Below are positions 9,530-21,088 of a stretch of 64,000 bases of DNA, one piece after another. A program made the position numbers and the translations under genes. This DNA is from Gerris lacustris (taxonomy: Eukaryota; Arthropoda; Insecta; Hemiptera; Gerridae): assembly GCA_951217055.1 (NCBI GenBank), contig OX578280.1, forward strand, positions 3,968,001 to 4,032,000. The letters are read 5' to 3'. The notes under the pieces are model-generated. The model did not search any database, was not told where the DNA came from, and saw only the letters and a list, made by a program, of their open reading frames with translations. The first letter of the stretch is position 1. Each line of letters starts with the position of its first letter.

Positions 9530-11098
9530 GTAATTACTTCATTTGTATTCCTAATCTTGATTCCGTCACAGAAATTATTAAGTCATTTTTAACTTCTTTA
9601 TTTTATTTTTTTTTTTAAATTAAAGATTATATATTAGACATTTATTATTATCAGGTATGTATTTTGTTTTCATAATTTTTTTTTTTTTTATTCTACTATT
9701 CTTTATTTTTTAGTTAAACTTTTTTCTTCTTTGTTTCATTTCACTTTAAAAAAAAAAAATGGTTATATTTTATTTATTTATTGGTGTTTATATGTGGTAT
9801 TATTTATTTATTTTTTTTTCCAATAATTACAAATTTGTAATTTATTTATGGCATTCGTTTGTTAGCTCTAGCTGGAGCTGAAGGTACAGATCTTACAATT
9901 TATGTAGGATTTGGATATCAATTTATCGCACAAACTAGCACTAAACAACTTAAAACCTAGTAGTTGGAACATGAACCGAGAAAAACAAATTTACACTGGT
10001 TTAACTTGAAAGTGTACATACTATTATACCTAGTTTATGTAATGAAGAAGATACACTTTAAACTAATTTATCTTTTTTTTTTAAAGTATGCCAAAAATTG
10101 TGTTTAATAGCAAAAGTTATAAGGCAGAGGTACTCCTAAGATTTGAAGTTTTTGTTTCAACACAAAATGAATCTATTCAGCATTCATTGTTGAAACTAAG
10201 ATAGCTAGATATTTGATACAATTCTAGAGCTCAACTAGCAGACCTTCTATACTCTTGAAAAAAAAGCTTCAAATTCTGTTATTTGTCTTAAAGTTTTTTT
10301 GTTTTTTTTTTAATCTGAGTAGATTAAATCCTAATGACGTAATAGATCATATTATATAGTTAGTTTCATACATGAGCACCCCTATGATTTTTTCCAGGGG
10401 AGGGGGGCACCGCCGCCGAAGGGGGGGATAGGTTTCTTGAAAGAAAAACACCTGACTTAACTACGGAAATATATATTTTTCCTGAGAGCTAGGGGGGGGG
10501 GGGGAGCTATTTTTTAAAACTAATCAGATATAACAATACTAACATTTACAATCAAACATGAATCGAAAAATTGCAAATATACTAATTCTAAGCGACAGGT
10601 GGGACCTCTTAAATTGGGCCTCTTATATTTACAAATTAACAAATTAATTGGATATATATATAAGAACCATTTACAAGAATGACACTTTTAAAATAAATTT
10701 ATTTTTTAGAGAAAGAGAAGAAATGTTTTTAGAGAGAAGAAGAAATTTACTTTTTTAGAAGAAGAAATGTCTATACCATATCAATAAATAAAAAATATAT
10801 CTAGTATCACAGAAATCAGAAATTAAACCTAAATTATTATTAAGAAAACGAACAAGGATAAATTAAACACACAAAAAAATTTTTTCTTGTGTTTAATTTA
10901 TCCTTTAAAAACCAATCATTTATTAGGTGATAACACAATCAAAAGGGAAATGATATATCTGATAAGACCACAGGTTGTTGATATGATATGCTTCTTATTG
11001 ATTAGATTCCTCAAGATTTTTATGTTTTTTTAAATTACTTGGCAATTAAATTATTGAAGTGGGTTTTTATTTTGATGTGAAATGTAAACACACATTTT
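9530..11098. other. start of a 14.5-kb intron, no gene seen
   Basis: AT-rich, with T tracts, G tracts near 10408 and 10490-10503, and a perfect 19-20 bp hairpin at 10854-10907 (AAGGATAAATTAAACACA with its inverse). No coding exon was recognised. Confidence 0.45.
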
Positions 11099-11675
11099 AG
11101 TCCAGGAGATAGCATGCAAAAAAGTGTCTGACTAACATCAAGCTAGAATTTTGTATACAAGTCAATCTTTTAGCGCCTTTTAAGAATATGGGGTCGGCTA
11201 AGTTCGTCTGCAGGACATAGCTTGGCAATAGGCATTTGAAAAAAACAAACCAGTGGAGAGCGGCCATGTCTCACCAATTATGGTGGACAGTGTGATTTCC
11301 ATGATCCTGAGTACAGAATTAGTTAGTAGACCAAAAATCAAGTCGATGTTATTTTCACACTTGATAGGTTAGTTATTCAAATATTACTAAAAATCAACGT
11401 AGTCACCTGTCAACGGACAAACTAACATCAACTTGATTTTCAGTCAAATAACTAATTCTGTACTCAGGATCATGAAAATCACATTGTCCACCATAATTGG
11501 TGAGACAGGGCCGCTCTCCACCGGTTTGTTTTTTTCAAACGCCTATTGCCAAGCTATGTCTTGCAGACGAACTTAGCCGACCACATATTCTTAAAAGGCG
11601 CTAAAAGATTGACTTGTATACAAAATTCTAGCTTGATGTTAGTCAGACACTTTTTTGCATGCTATCTCCTGGACT
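11099..11675. mobile_element. AGTCCAGGAGATA foldback element (copy a)
   Basis: The left arm starts AGTCCAGGAGATAGCATGCA and the right arm ends TGCATGCTATCTCCTGGACT. The arms are near-complete inverse copies over about 270 bases with a short spacer. Shared words include AACATCAAGCTAGAATTTTG and GACATAGCTTGGCAATAGGC. Other copies lie at 12440-13622, 22349-22806 and 45703-48256. There is no coding capacity. Confidence 0.8.
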
Positions 11676-12439
11676 ATTTGAGAATAAGCATTTAAATTTT
11701 AAAAAAAAGTCAAAAAAATATGCAGAGGAATATAAGAAGGCTTTTTGAGAGAACATTGTGAAAAAACCTTGACGGGACTTTTAAGAACTCTTTTATCTAT
11801 AAATCCGGGGAAGGGTTAATGATAAACTGATAAATAAGAATTTTAATGAATTATGAGTAAATTATTACTTTAAATTTCAATTATAGTAATATTTTATTTA
11901 CTCATTCTTATTAAAAAAAAGAAGTAATGTTAGTTTCAAAGTGTATTTTCTTCATTATCACTTAGATAATGAAATATTTTGTGTACACCTACCCTGTCTT
12001 GAATAGGAAACTATAATATAATTAGGGTATAAGGTGCTAGTTGTGCTTGTAGTCACAATGTATGTTTTATACATTTTTTTTTTTTCTAGAATTATAATTT
12101 TTCCAAAACGTTAAAATACATAACGTTCTATTAATTTATTTGCATTACCTTAAAAAAAAAACATTAATATTAGAAAAATAAATCTACAATTTTATTTTTG
12201 TTATGTGTTCAATGGTGTATTTATACTTCACACAGAATTTTGTGTTTACAATGAAAATTATTGTTCACAGTTGCACTTGTTTACTGATTGTGTGCATTTC
12301 ACTTTGTACTTTTGTACTTCCAATTGTAACGTGGTTCATTTTTATTGTTTAAACAATAAATGAGGGTGATGGTCATTGTAATTAATATCTTGTTAAGTGT
12401 TTTATTCAAAAGCTTGAATAATAAATGACAAATAAGAAT
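11676..12439. other. intron, no gene seen
   Basis: AT-rich intron without recognised features other than A and T tracts. Confidence 0.4.
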
Positions 12440-13622
12440 AGTCGAGGAGATAGCGTGCAAAAAAGTGTCTGACTAACATCAAGTTAGAATTTTGTGTATA
12501 AGTAAATCTTTTGGTGCTTTTTAAAAATATGTGGTCGGCTAAGTTCGTCTGCAGGACATAGCTTGGCAATAAGCATTTGAAAAATACAAACTGGTGGAGA
12601 GCGGCCATGTCCCGCCCTTTTTGGTTGACAATGTGATCTTCATGATCCTGACTACTAACTTAGTTAGTAGACCAATAAATCAAGTTGATGGTAGTTTGTC
12701 ACTTAATAGGTGATCTCTTTGATTTAGAGTAATTTTTACTACGTTTTTATTAGCTTGCTTTCTTGTTTGTTTGTTTGTCCGGTACAAATCTGGCAATCAA
12801 TTTCTAACTAACTTCCCGAATAGCTAGACATTTGAAACTTTTAGCATAGCTCAGAACACGATGAGAATGCATTATTTTTATACTTTTAGCCATCTTTCAG
12901 CAGACTTTAATTGGTTTTCAGCAAATTTTGCTGTATGGAAAGTTAGATCGGAAAAAATCCGCAAGTTATTTTATTTGTTTTGACATGTCCCATATCTACA
13001 ATCTTCATTTTGACGGGTTTCAAATTTGTAATTTTTATAAATAAAGAGATAAACATTGAATGACAACAAAACAGGAAATATATCGATTATATTATTTCAA
13101 ATATATCGATGGCACGGTTTAGATTTGGTGTTGGTGAGATCCGTTGTACAAAGATTTGTCCTTTCATAGGTTTAAGATCAGCTCTGGTTGTCATTTATGT
13201 GAAGTAAATAAATTTGGAACTATTTTTTTTTTTTTTCACTAACATTATATATTATATAACAATAACAATTATATTATCAAAATTTCTTACGATTCAACAG
13301 AAAGTTTAAAAACGTAGTATATAAAAAGTTCTTTTGATCTTGAAATTATTTACTAACTAACCTATCAATTGGAATACTGACATCAACTTGATTATTGGTC
13401 TACTAACTAAGTTCGTACTTAGGATCATGAAAATCACATTGTCCACCAAAAATGGTGGGACTTGGCCGCTCTCAATTGGTTTGTTTTTTTCAAATGCCTA
13501 TTGCCAAGCTACATCCTGCAGACGACCACACATGTACTTAAAAGGCACCAAAATATGTACTTATTCACAAAATTCCAGCTTGATGTTAGTTAGACACTTT
13601 TTTGCACGCTATCTCTTGGACT
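12440..13622. mobile_element. AGTCCAGGAGATA foldback element (copy b), interrupted
   Basis: The arms 12440-12730 and about 13345-13622 are inverse copies of the family seen at 11099. Between them sits the TACTACG element at 12737-13319, so the foldback existed first and was a target for a second insertion. Arm ends are slightly diverged (GTCGAGGAGATAGCGTGC, GCACGCTATCTCTTGGAC). Confidence 0.75.
12737..13319. mobile_element. TACTACG-family MITE (copy 1)
   Basis: The termini are TACTACGTTTTT (12737) and AAAAACGTAGTA (13308-13319), a perfect 12-bp inverted repeat. A run of TTTG/TTTG/TTTGTCCGG lies near the left end. A second copy forms a head-to-head structure at 37091-38060. No protein is encoded. 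It is nested in an older foldback element. Confidence 0.75.
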
Positions 13623-13927
13623 AGAATGGTTAAAAAAAAGTCATAAATAATTAGCTAGATTAATGTGGGTTGTCAAAAATGAGGACATTCACTATTCTAG
13701 TGTCCAATTTTTTTTACTTATGTGATATACATGAAGAGCTGCTAAGAGCTCCCTATTTGACCACTGAAAGATCCCCTAAGAGGTCTATTTCTCTAATAAA
13801 ATATGACCTACCTGACAGGTCTACTTATCTAAAGTAGTCTCATCAACTAAACATAGATTATCAAAGACATAAGGTTTTGCTAAGTCTTAAGCAAAGTATC
13901 CTATTTAAGTAGGACATGAAAATGATA
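13623..13927. other. intron, no gene seen
   Basis: About 300 bases of AT-rich intron without recognised features. Confidence 0.4.
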
Positions 13928-14040
13928 CAGTAGAGTCTCGCTAATTCAGACCTCGCTAGTCCAGATATCCTGTTAATCCAGACAGACCTCAATACTGTAC
14001 AATAAAAAACTTTGCATTCATACCAGATTATTAAGATTAG

Positions 14041-14859
14041 ATTATATCAGATTTTAGTTGTTTTGACTGAGATTTTGTGGTAGCACTTCATAATTATGAC
14101 TAGAGAGGTTGGTAGAAAGTTACACAACAATATTGTCACCACAATTTTTATTATTAAAACTCACAAAAGCGTTTCGACAAATAACATCATCTTCAGTGCA
14201 TCATATTGCAGAGCAGTATAAATCTTGTCAGAAAATATCAAATGACAGACACCAAAAACATGTTAACGTATCTAGTTTTGCCAACCATGTTCTAGAAACC
14301 GATCATACATTTGATGTTGATAATTATGAACTTCTACACTCGTGCCAAAAAAACAAGGAATTGGACCTCTTAGAAAACTTAGAAATTCAAAGAGCTATCC
14401 AAGACACAAGTATAGCAAGTTTTAATGAAAAATCTAATCTTAACAACTTTGCTCTTGTAAAACCTATAAAAAATATATTTTTTTAAATAATGTAGTAGTT
14501 GTAAGATATTTTAGTCATAGCATATAAGAAAGTATTATTTTAGCAGTTGAAAAACCAAATGTTACCTGAACCTTTTACCTTTAATTGTTTTTCCGACTTA
14601 GATCTCAACCCCATATCCCTTACCTTGTTTTTTTCGTGTAATCCCTCTACCCACACGATCCTTGTACTGTTAGTTTATAATAAATGTTGGTAAAATAGTT
14701 AGCTTAGTACAGAATTAACTCTTACTAAGTTAACACACACACTGAAGATGATGTTATTTGTCGAAACGCGTTTGTGAGTTAATGTGTAATAAAAATTGTG
14801 GTGACAATATTGTTGTGTAACTTTCTACCAACCTCTCTAGTCATAATTATATCAGATTT
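14041..14859 (+). mobile_element. Penelope-like element remnant with inverted arms
   Basis: Arms of about 110 bases at 14090-14200 and 14738-14850 are near-perfect reverse complements (GACTAGAGAGGTTGGTAGAA ...). A 14-base word ATTATATCAGATTT occurs at 14041-14054 and 14846-14859 and is the likely target duplication. That leaves about 35 extra bases before the left arm, consistent with the short tail extension known in Penelope elements. Each arm contains CTGAAGAT...GAAAC (14171-14196 minus, 14742-14767 plus). Between the arms lies a Penelope-type C-terminal coding remnant. Confidence 0.6.
14203..14486 (+). pseudogene. Penelope-like element C-terminal coding remnant
   Basis: The frame contains SCQKISNDRHQKHVNVSSFA, NHVLETDHTFDV, NYELLHSCQKNKELDLLENL and EIQRA. 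The pattern F-A-x-H-V-L-E-x-x-H-x-F...L-L-H-x-C-x-K...L-L-E-x-L-E-I is what I recognise from the region just after the GIY-YIG endonuclease in Penelope-like retroelements. Reverse transcriptase and the GIY-YIG core are absent. It sits inside the inverted arms described at 14041-14859. Confidence 0.55.
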
Positions 14860-15150
14860 ATTGAGATAATAAGTTTTTGTTTTTTTTATCCTAAACCCAT
14901 TTTTAGATTTAAAAAGTTTACCTACGCTGAAACTAAACAGTCATTTTTCTGATATTATATTTTTATATGATATCATATTTCTTTGATTTTAATAGTTTTA
15001 CCCAGCTAAAACTGGGTTTGCAGACATTTTAAAACTAATTCCATTTAATCTGAACAGTGCTCAAATTCAAATGCTCAGTCAAATCCGGAAAAGCGAGACA
15101 TTCTGAAATGGAAGGACTATGCAGAAAGATTTCTTTTATTTTCATTATTA

Positions 15151-15553
15151 CAGTAGAACCTCGATAATTCGGACCTCTAAAATCCGGACTGCCTACTGAA
15201 ACATTTAATAACTAGAAATTCTATAAAAAAAAAAAAAAAAAATCCTAAAGGTGAAAGTGGGGCATCTCTTACAAAAAAGTATGGTGTGGGGAGATAGCAT
15301 ACTGCAATAGGCGTCAAAGCTAGATTCTGAAGAGAGGTCAAAAAATCGGAAAACATTACGAACAGCAAATGATACCTCTTTAGAAGATGCGAAGTACATA
15401 TGGTTTACCCAAAGAAGAAGCTCAGACGCACCTTTATCAGGTCCTCTCGTCTGCGAAAAAGTTGTTTTATTACAGCATATTCGGAAATTCGGACAAATCG
15501 GTAATTCGTACAGTGTCTGGTCCCAATTAGTCCGAATTATCGAGGTTCCACTG
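15151..15553. mobile_element. pogo-type MITE, TA target
   Basis: It starts CAGTAGAACCTCGATAATTC and ends GAATTATCGAGGTTCCACTG, with TA on both sides (15149-15150, 15554-15555). Subterminal words AATTCGGAC and AAATCCGGAC are typical of this group. The interior contains a 17-base A tract and no coding region. Confidence 0.8.
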
Positions 15554-16012
15554 TACGTTTTTTTAAAAATAAATTATCATAAAAGGCCTTTTTTCTACTG
15601 CCATGTAATTTAATCCATTTGCTATTTGGTACTTTATAAATTTTAACATTTCTTTGTTGCCCTTTTTCGTTCTTCCTTAATGAGGTCCAAACATTTTTTT
15701 ATTTATGTTATTATATTACTCATATTATGATGGAGACAAAGATGTTTTAAATTTAAAAATGATTTAATCTATAATTTGATTACTAACCTTGTGTGATTAT
15801 GCTTTATATAAATGCTGGTTGTATTGCAGTTCATCTCTTATTAATAATATAATAATATAGAGAAGTTCTATCAGTCTTTCTTAAATGAGAATGTTTAATT
15901 TGATTAATTAGTATTTTACAACTGTATGTGCCTTTCTTAATATGTTAGTTCATTTGTAAGTATTAAATTTTTAAGAAAAATATTTTTAAAGTTAACTTAT
16001 TACTATATTTTA
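15554..16012. other. intron, no gene seen
   Basis: AT-rich intron without recognised features. Confidence 0.4.
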
Positions 16013-17370
16013 CAGGGAGGTCCTTAAGTACGTTCCGAAAATTAGGGATATGATTGCTTGGATTATTTTATGAAGAAAAGTTCATATGAACTTATGTCCT
16101 AAATGGCTTAGTTTCCGAGATACAGGATGTTCAAATTTCTCATTTATTTTTAATGTTTTTGGTTTTTATTGTGATAACGCTTTACGGTATTTTATTGAAA
16201 TTTAGCATAAGTTTGTAATACTTGAAGGAGTCATTTTTGCCTTCAATTAAAAGTTTTTAGTAGCACCAGATGCGTACGTGGGATTATCATGGTCGGGTTT
16301 TTAGAGGAAAAACAAATGATACGCCACTGGTTTATTGATATCTTGAACAGTTTATTAATTGCCAGCCAAATTGCATAAATTTTGTTTCTTTAGATTTTGC
16401 CCTGCGAATAGCCATTTTCACGCAAGATACAAAACTATAAAAGATACAAAGGCATAATAAAAAACAAACTTTTTCGGAATAATTAATTAAACTTAACAAT
16501 TCTTTTATAACAAGAAATTGAGAGAAAACTAAAATAGTTGGAAAGCTATGACTGCGTCAACACAGCTTTTTGATTTTTTTTTTTTTTTTTATGAAGCTGT
16601 TTTGCATTTTTCATGGCCTCTTCGATTTTTATCATTTTGCCTCAAAACCATGACAAGAATTTGTTTTTGCATTTTTTGTCCTATGTTCTACTTTTTTTGT
16701 ATTTTGCGCGAAAACAGCTATTCACAGGGCAAAATCTAAAGAGACAAAAATTATATAAAATATCAAAAACCTGGAAATGGGCTGGCCATGTCTATAGAAT
16801 GAATCCTGGAAGGCAACTACAGAATGGACGCCATATGGATATAAGAGAAGTAAAGGAAGGCCAGCTAGAAGGTGGACAGATGAGTTTGTCGAGAGAATAG
16901 GCATAGGACGGTTATGGAGAGGCAAGGATGGAGAAAGGCTACTGCTACATTCTTAAATTAGAAATTTTTCATATGTTAAGACTCTTTAACCCCTTAATAG
17001 GGAGGCTCCTGCTTCGAAAGAAGTGTCAAGGGAGCTATTATTATTATTATCAAAAAACCAGTGGCGTATCATTTTTTTCCTCTAAAAACCCGACCGTGAT
17101 AACCCCACGTACGCCTCTGGTGCTACTAAAAACTTTTAATTGAAGGCAAAAATGACTCCTTCAAGTATATCAAACGTATGCCAAATTTCAATAAAATACC
17201 TTAAAGCGTTATTGCAATGAAAACAAAAATTTAAAAAAAATGAGAAACTTGAACACCCTGTATTTTAGAAACTCAGCCGTTTAGGACATAAGTTCATATG
17301 AACTTTTATTCATAAAATTATCTAAGCAAGCATATCCCTAATTTTCGGAACGTACTTAAGAACCACCCTG
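16013..17370. mobile_element. CAGGGNGGT foldback MITE, TA target
   Basis: The ends CAGGGAGGTCCTTAAGTACG and CGTACTTAAGAACCACCCTG are inverse and flanked by TA. Inverse similarity continues for over 400 bases (for example AAAACCCGACC / GGTCGGGTTTTT and TAGATTTTGCCCT / AGGGCAAAATCTA). The right arm is split by a LINE tail at 16762-17053. The TA target suggests the Tc1/mariner superfamily. Confidence 0.75.
16762..17053 (+). pseudogene. non-LTR retrotransposon 3' end
   Basis: The frame reads SKTWKWAGHVYRMNPGR, a variant of the W-x-W-A-G-H-V-x-R-M motif found near the C-terminus of many LINE reverse transcriptases. After a frameshift it continues with R-W-T-D-E-F-V-E-R-I-G and L-W-R-G-K-D-G-E-R-L. 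It ends in a (TAT)n tail. This is a 5'-truncated copy that inserted into the right arm of the surrounding foldback MITE. Confidence 0.65.
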
Positions 17371-18011
17371 TATAGACTTTTCCTTCTATCAATGTCATGT
17401 CAAATACAATGGCCGCCAAGCCGTAATGTAAGACCCTCTCTGTTATAACATTTTTGGTTTATTACTAAATTGAGTGGCTGGGACTGGTGTGTTTCTTCAC
17501 TGTTTATCGGTGGCACTACTTTAATTTGCCATTATTTTCAGTTATATGTTGGTAATATGCACTTCCTCATCGAATAAATAGTTATTTCTTCAAACTTGTG
17601 TCAGTAATCGTAGTTATTCTTTTAGATTGCTCGATATAAATCTGTGATAGTTGCCCTGTAGAAATTCTTCATTAAATACTATTTTAAATACTATTTTTAA
17701 CTTCCTTTTTAAATTTTTAATTGAACTGTGCAATACAACCAAATATCTTTTTTGTAGTTTGATTTAGTGATTTGAAAGCTTTAGTAGTTATTAGTTTGCT
17801 TTAGTAGTTAAATTAGTTTAGTTGTATGTTATTAGTAGAAGTAGTAATAACATGTATAAGTTTGAATGCGATATAATAAAATGATTTAATTAAAGAAATT
17901 TATAAAATTTACTAAAGAATCAACTTGAATATTAAATCACAGAGTGAATGTTTTATGGTTAAATCAAGATAATAATTACCAAGTCCAACTTTTTTGTCCA
18001 AATATTTAATA
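17371..18011. other. intron, no gene seen
   Basis: AT-rich intron without recognised features. Confidence 0.4.
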
Positions 18012-18573
18012 CTAGAGATCGACCAAGAAGTCATGGAAATGTGAGGAGTGCGCTAGTGTCGTCATGTACAGTAAATTTTTGTTATAATAGACCACGGTCA
18101 AAAAACACAGTGTTGTTCTTTTGTTATTAATAATTTTATTTTTGATAACTTCTGAATTTTTTTAATATTTTATTCAAAAGGCAACACTGTACCTGATAAG
18201 AAATCACTAATAATGTACGATAATATCTTTATATTATTATTCATAATAATATTCTTTCAATTTAAATCGATTTTCTTCTTTCATAATCTATTATTTCTTC
18301 CTCTTTATTTCTGAGTTATTTGGATTTAGGACAGGTGTGACTATAATTCGTATTGTATAAAAACAAACAAAACAGGAAACCTAACAGATTGGAAACCTTC
18401 TTGTTGTTGTTATTCGTGAGATTTGACATAACTGCGCATGTCATACAAACTAGAAATGGGTATTGTCTTAGCACCCGACTGTACTGACTTCGGCACTACT
18501 CGGAAGTTCCGATTTTAAACGAAGTTAAGCTTTCCGTTTCTCCCGTGTTCATGACTTCTTGGTCGACCTCTAG
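18012..18573. mobile_element. TIR element, CTAGAGRTCGACC ends
   Basis: CTAGAGATCGACCAAGAAGT (18012) and the inverse ACTTCTTGGTCGACCTCTAG (ending 18573) form a terminal inverted repeat of about 24 bases with one mismatch. The interior has no coding sequence. The class is not determined. Confidence 0.65.
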
Positions 18574-18908
18574 CTCCAGAAAACTTTGACACTTTTGTTT
18601 TTGCGGTGAACAGTTCTAAATGAATTGATCTTTTTGGTGAACCAATCTTTTGTTGGTTCATGATCTACTTCTTTGTACTTAATAACTTTGGCGATTTCTT
18701 GGTTTTTCTTATTTTGGTTGTTGTAATCCTTAGATTTTACTTGCCCCAGAAGTAAGGAAAACTGGTTCAGCTCTATGAACTGAAAAAGTCGCAAGTCCAG
18801 TGTCATAAATCTGCCATTTTCTTTTGCCACTACATGCTCTAATATAACAGTTGCAACCTTTAGTGTCGCTAAGGCCGCTCCCTGACTTGTCGGTATTGGT
18901 AAACTCAT
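18570..18908 (-). pseudogene. MADF-domain protein fragment
   Basis: The minus-strand frame contains LRLFQFIELNQFSLLL, SKDYNNQNKKNQEIAKV and KKINSFRTVHRKNKS. Order and spacing match the MADF (Myb/SANT-like) DNA-binding domain: an acidic-aromatic first helix, the K-D-Y-x-N-x-N-K-K segment, and a K-K-I-N-S-x-R-T-x-x-R-K helix. The conserved C-L-W-D segment is degraded to SLLLGQV. MADF proteins occur both as host genes and as partners of PIF/Harbinger transposases. The frame runs into the terminal repeat of the adjacent element, so it is probably a captured or decayed fragment. Confidence 0.5.
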
Positions 18909-19820
18909 ACGCTCAGTACAGATTCTTTACCGAGCGCCTATATCTTAATGAGTGCTCCCTGACTAGGACGGTATTCGTGGGAGCGGGGCGGTAAGGAATC
19001 GGTATACAGAGAGTCGGTACAACAAGCAGTAAAAACAGAAGCGACATAATCACGCCACGACACTACCGTTACTGCGAAGAGTTACTGAGAGAAAGTTTTA
19101 GTTGCTTTGTAGAAGCAATTTTTTATCCTTGTATTGTCCTTCCTTAAAAATAATTGCTACTTTGGTTTGACAATAAACTGAATAAGCTTTCTCTTTGACT
19201 TTGTATTTACTATGAGTCACTTCAACAAAATCTTATTGAAATTTTGCTAACTTAATTAAAAGCTCTTTTTAAAACTCTGTTTTTCTTTTATCAATTCATG
19301 TTATTAATAATTATGAAGCTCATAAATATTTATATATTTTATTCATTTTAAAATGATGGCATTCAAACTTTAGTAGATTTGTTTGTAGTATGGATTTTAA
19401 ATTTTGTTGTTTTAACAATATTATTATTATTTATTTTAATATTTAAAAACTTATAATATATTTTATATAAATTTATCTCTCAACACTGTCATTTAGTTTA
19501 TATGTAAATAGAAATGAAAATACTTTATTTTCTATTGAAAATTTAATTTAAACTTAATGTAGGGGGATCTGGTGATGGATGTGAGAAGTTGTCAATCCCC
19601 TTGCGACTTTAAACAGGACGTAGCCGAGGTTTGCATGATGGCACTTACCCATGTGGTCTGTCATGATGGCACTTACCCATGTGGTCTGTCTTAGTGTTTA
19701 GAATTCAAACCTTCAGGTTTAACCCACCTGTAGTAGTAGAGGGGGGGGGGGGGGTCATAACATAATTTAAAATCATCCTTGACAATTCTCCATTTTTACT
19801 TTTGCTGTCCCCTTTATACT
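18909..19820. other. intron with a 28-bp tandem duplication
   Basis: No gene was recognised. A perfect two-copy tandem repeat lies at 19635-19662 and 19663-19690 (unit starts ATGATGGCACTTACCC), followed by a 14-base G run at 19741. Confidence 0.5.
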
Positions 19821-20229
19821 TAATAATGCTGTATTTTAACTTGGGTCTTCAGGGGTTATAAAAACACTTTTTTATAAATAAAAAAGGTGATATTTCATCC
19901 CTTAATTGGGATATCTTCAAACCTTGTTTTGAAGTCAATGTTACATTTTTATAAAATTCTTCACCAGTAATTTGGTAAAAAGTCTAAAATATCAGGGTAT
20001 AAAATCTGATGTGAGTCAGTAGGGCTCAATCAACTGACTCTGTTTTTATACCCTGATATTTTAGAATTTTTACCAAATTACTGGTGAAGAATTTTATAAA
20101 AATGTAACATTGACTTCAAAACAAGGTTTGAAGATATCCCAATTAAGGGATGAAATATCACCTATTTTATGTATAAAAAAGTGTTTCTATAACCCCTGAA
20201 GACCCAAGTTATAATACAGCATTATTGAC
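19821..20229. mobile_element. foldback repeat
   Basis: Left and right halves are near-perfect inverse copies: AATGCTGTATTTTAACTTGG / CCAAGTTATAATACAGCATT at the ends and ACCAGTAATTTGGTAAAAA / TTTTTACCAAATTACTGGT near the middle. It contains ATATCCCAATTAAGGGATGA next to TTTGAAGAT, a ribozyme-like arrangement also seen in 58437-59216. No coding region. Confidence 0.7.
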
Positions 20230-21088
20230 AATTCTCCCTGGAGTTACTGTGTAATAGCTTTTTCTTGTAGTGGATTTTAATTCATAAGGATCTAAAATTA
20301 CAAAATTAAGTCAATTATTCTTATGGGAATCAACACATTGGACCCTGGGTCGACTTCAGCAGTATTAGATAGCCACTATTTGGCGGACTTTCCACATTAT
20401 TATTTAATTCTTAAATTTGTTAAATATGAAACTATTTGATTAATTAAAGTACATTATATGATTTGTTAATTATTTTGTATAAAAAGAAAATATTTCTCCA
20501 CTTAATGCAAGAAGTCTTTCCCTATTTCCTTTCTTTAAACTCTGTTTGTTATTATTTTATCTTGTAGCTTCAAAGATGGATAGATTATTGTCTTATCTGA
20601 TTTATTTTATTTACTATTTATATATTATATTTATTATTATATTTTGAATGTTTTATAGTTATCTATTGTAGCTATATTTAATATTTAGATGGATGATAAT
20701 GAGAATATGTTTGCATGATGTATTAAAATGTGATGTTGAAGGTAACTTATTGTGTTATTTATTTATTTATATATTATTACTGAAAAATAAGTAAAGTTGA
20801 ATTTTCATATCCATAAATATGTAATAAAAAAAAAATATTTGAAAAATGTTGGTGTTTTTCATTTAATTTTTTTTTTTTTTTTAGAACCCATAGTTTATTT
20901 TGGTAAACATAAAGGTTTATATAAAGGGGTATACCTAAAGTTGCATCAAACAGTGTATTCGTGTAATATTGTTCAATGACTATTTGTTGAAAGATTGTAC
21001 AATTCCAATAGAGATACAGAAATTTTGTTAATCCTAACATTTCGAAGCCATTAATGGGAAACCTTCTCAAATGAGTTGCTCATGATAT
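20230..21088. other. intron, no gene seen
   Basis: AT-rich intron without recognised features. Confidence 0.4.

Larger units (their letters stand above)
13928..15105. mobile_element. decayed pogo-type MITE with a nested Penelope-like insertion
   Basis: The left end CAGTAGAGTCTCGCTAATTC and the internal ATTTTAAAACTAATTCCATT / GACATTTTAAAAC text relate it to the element at 3730. The right end is diverged (AAAAGCGAGACATTCTG). The middle is displaced by the insertion at 14041-14859. Confidence 0.6.
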
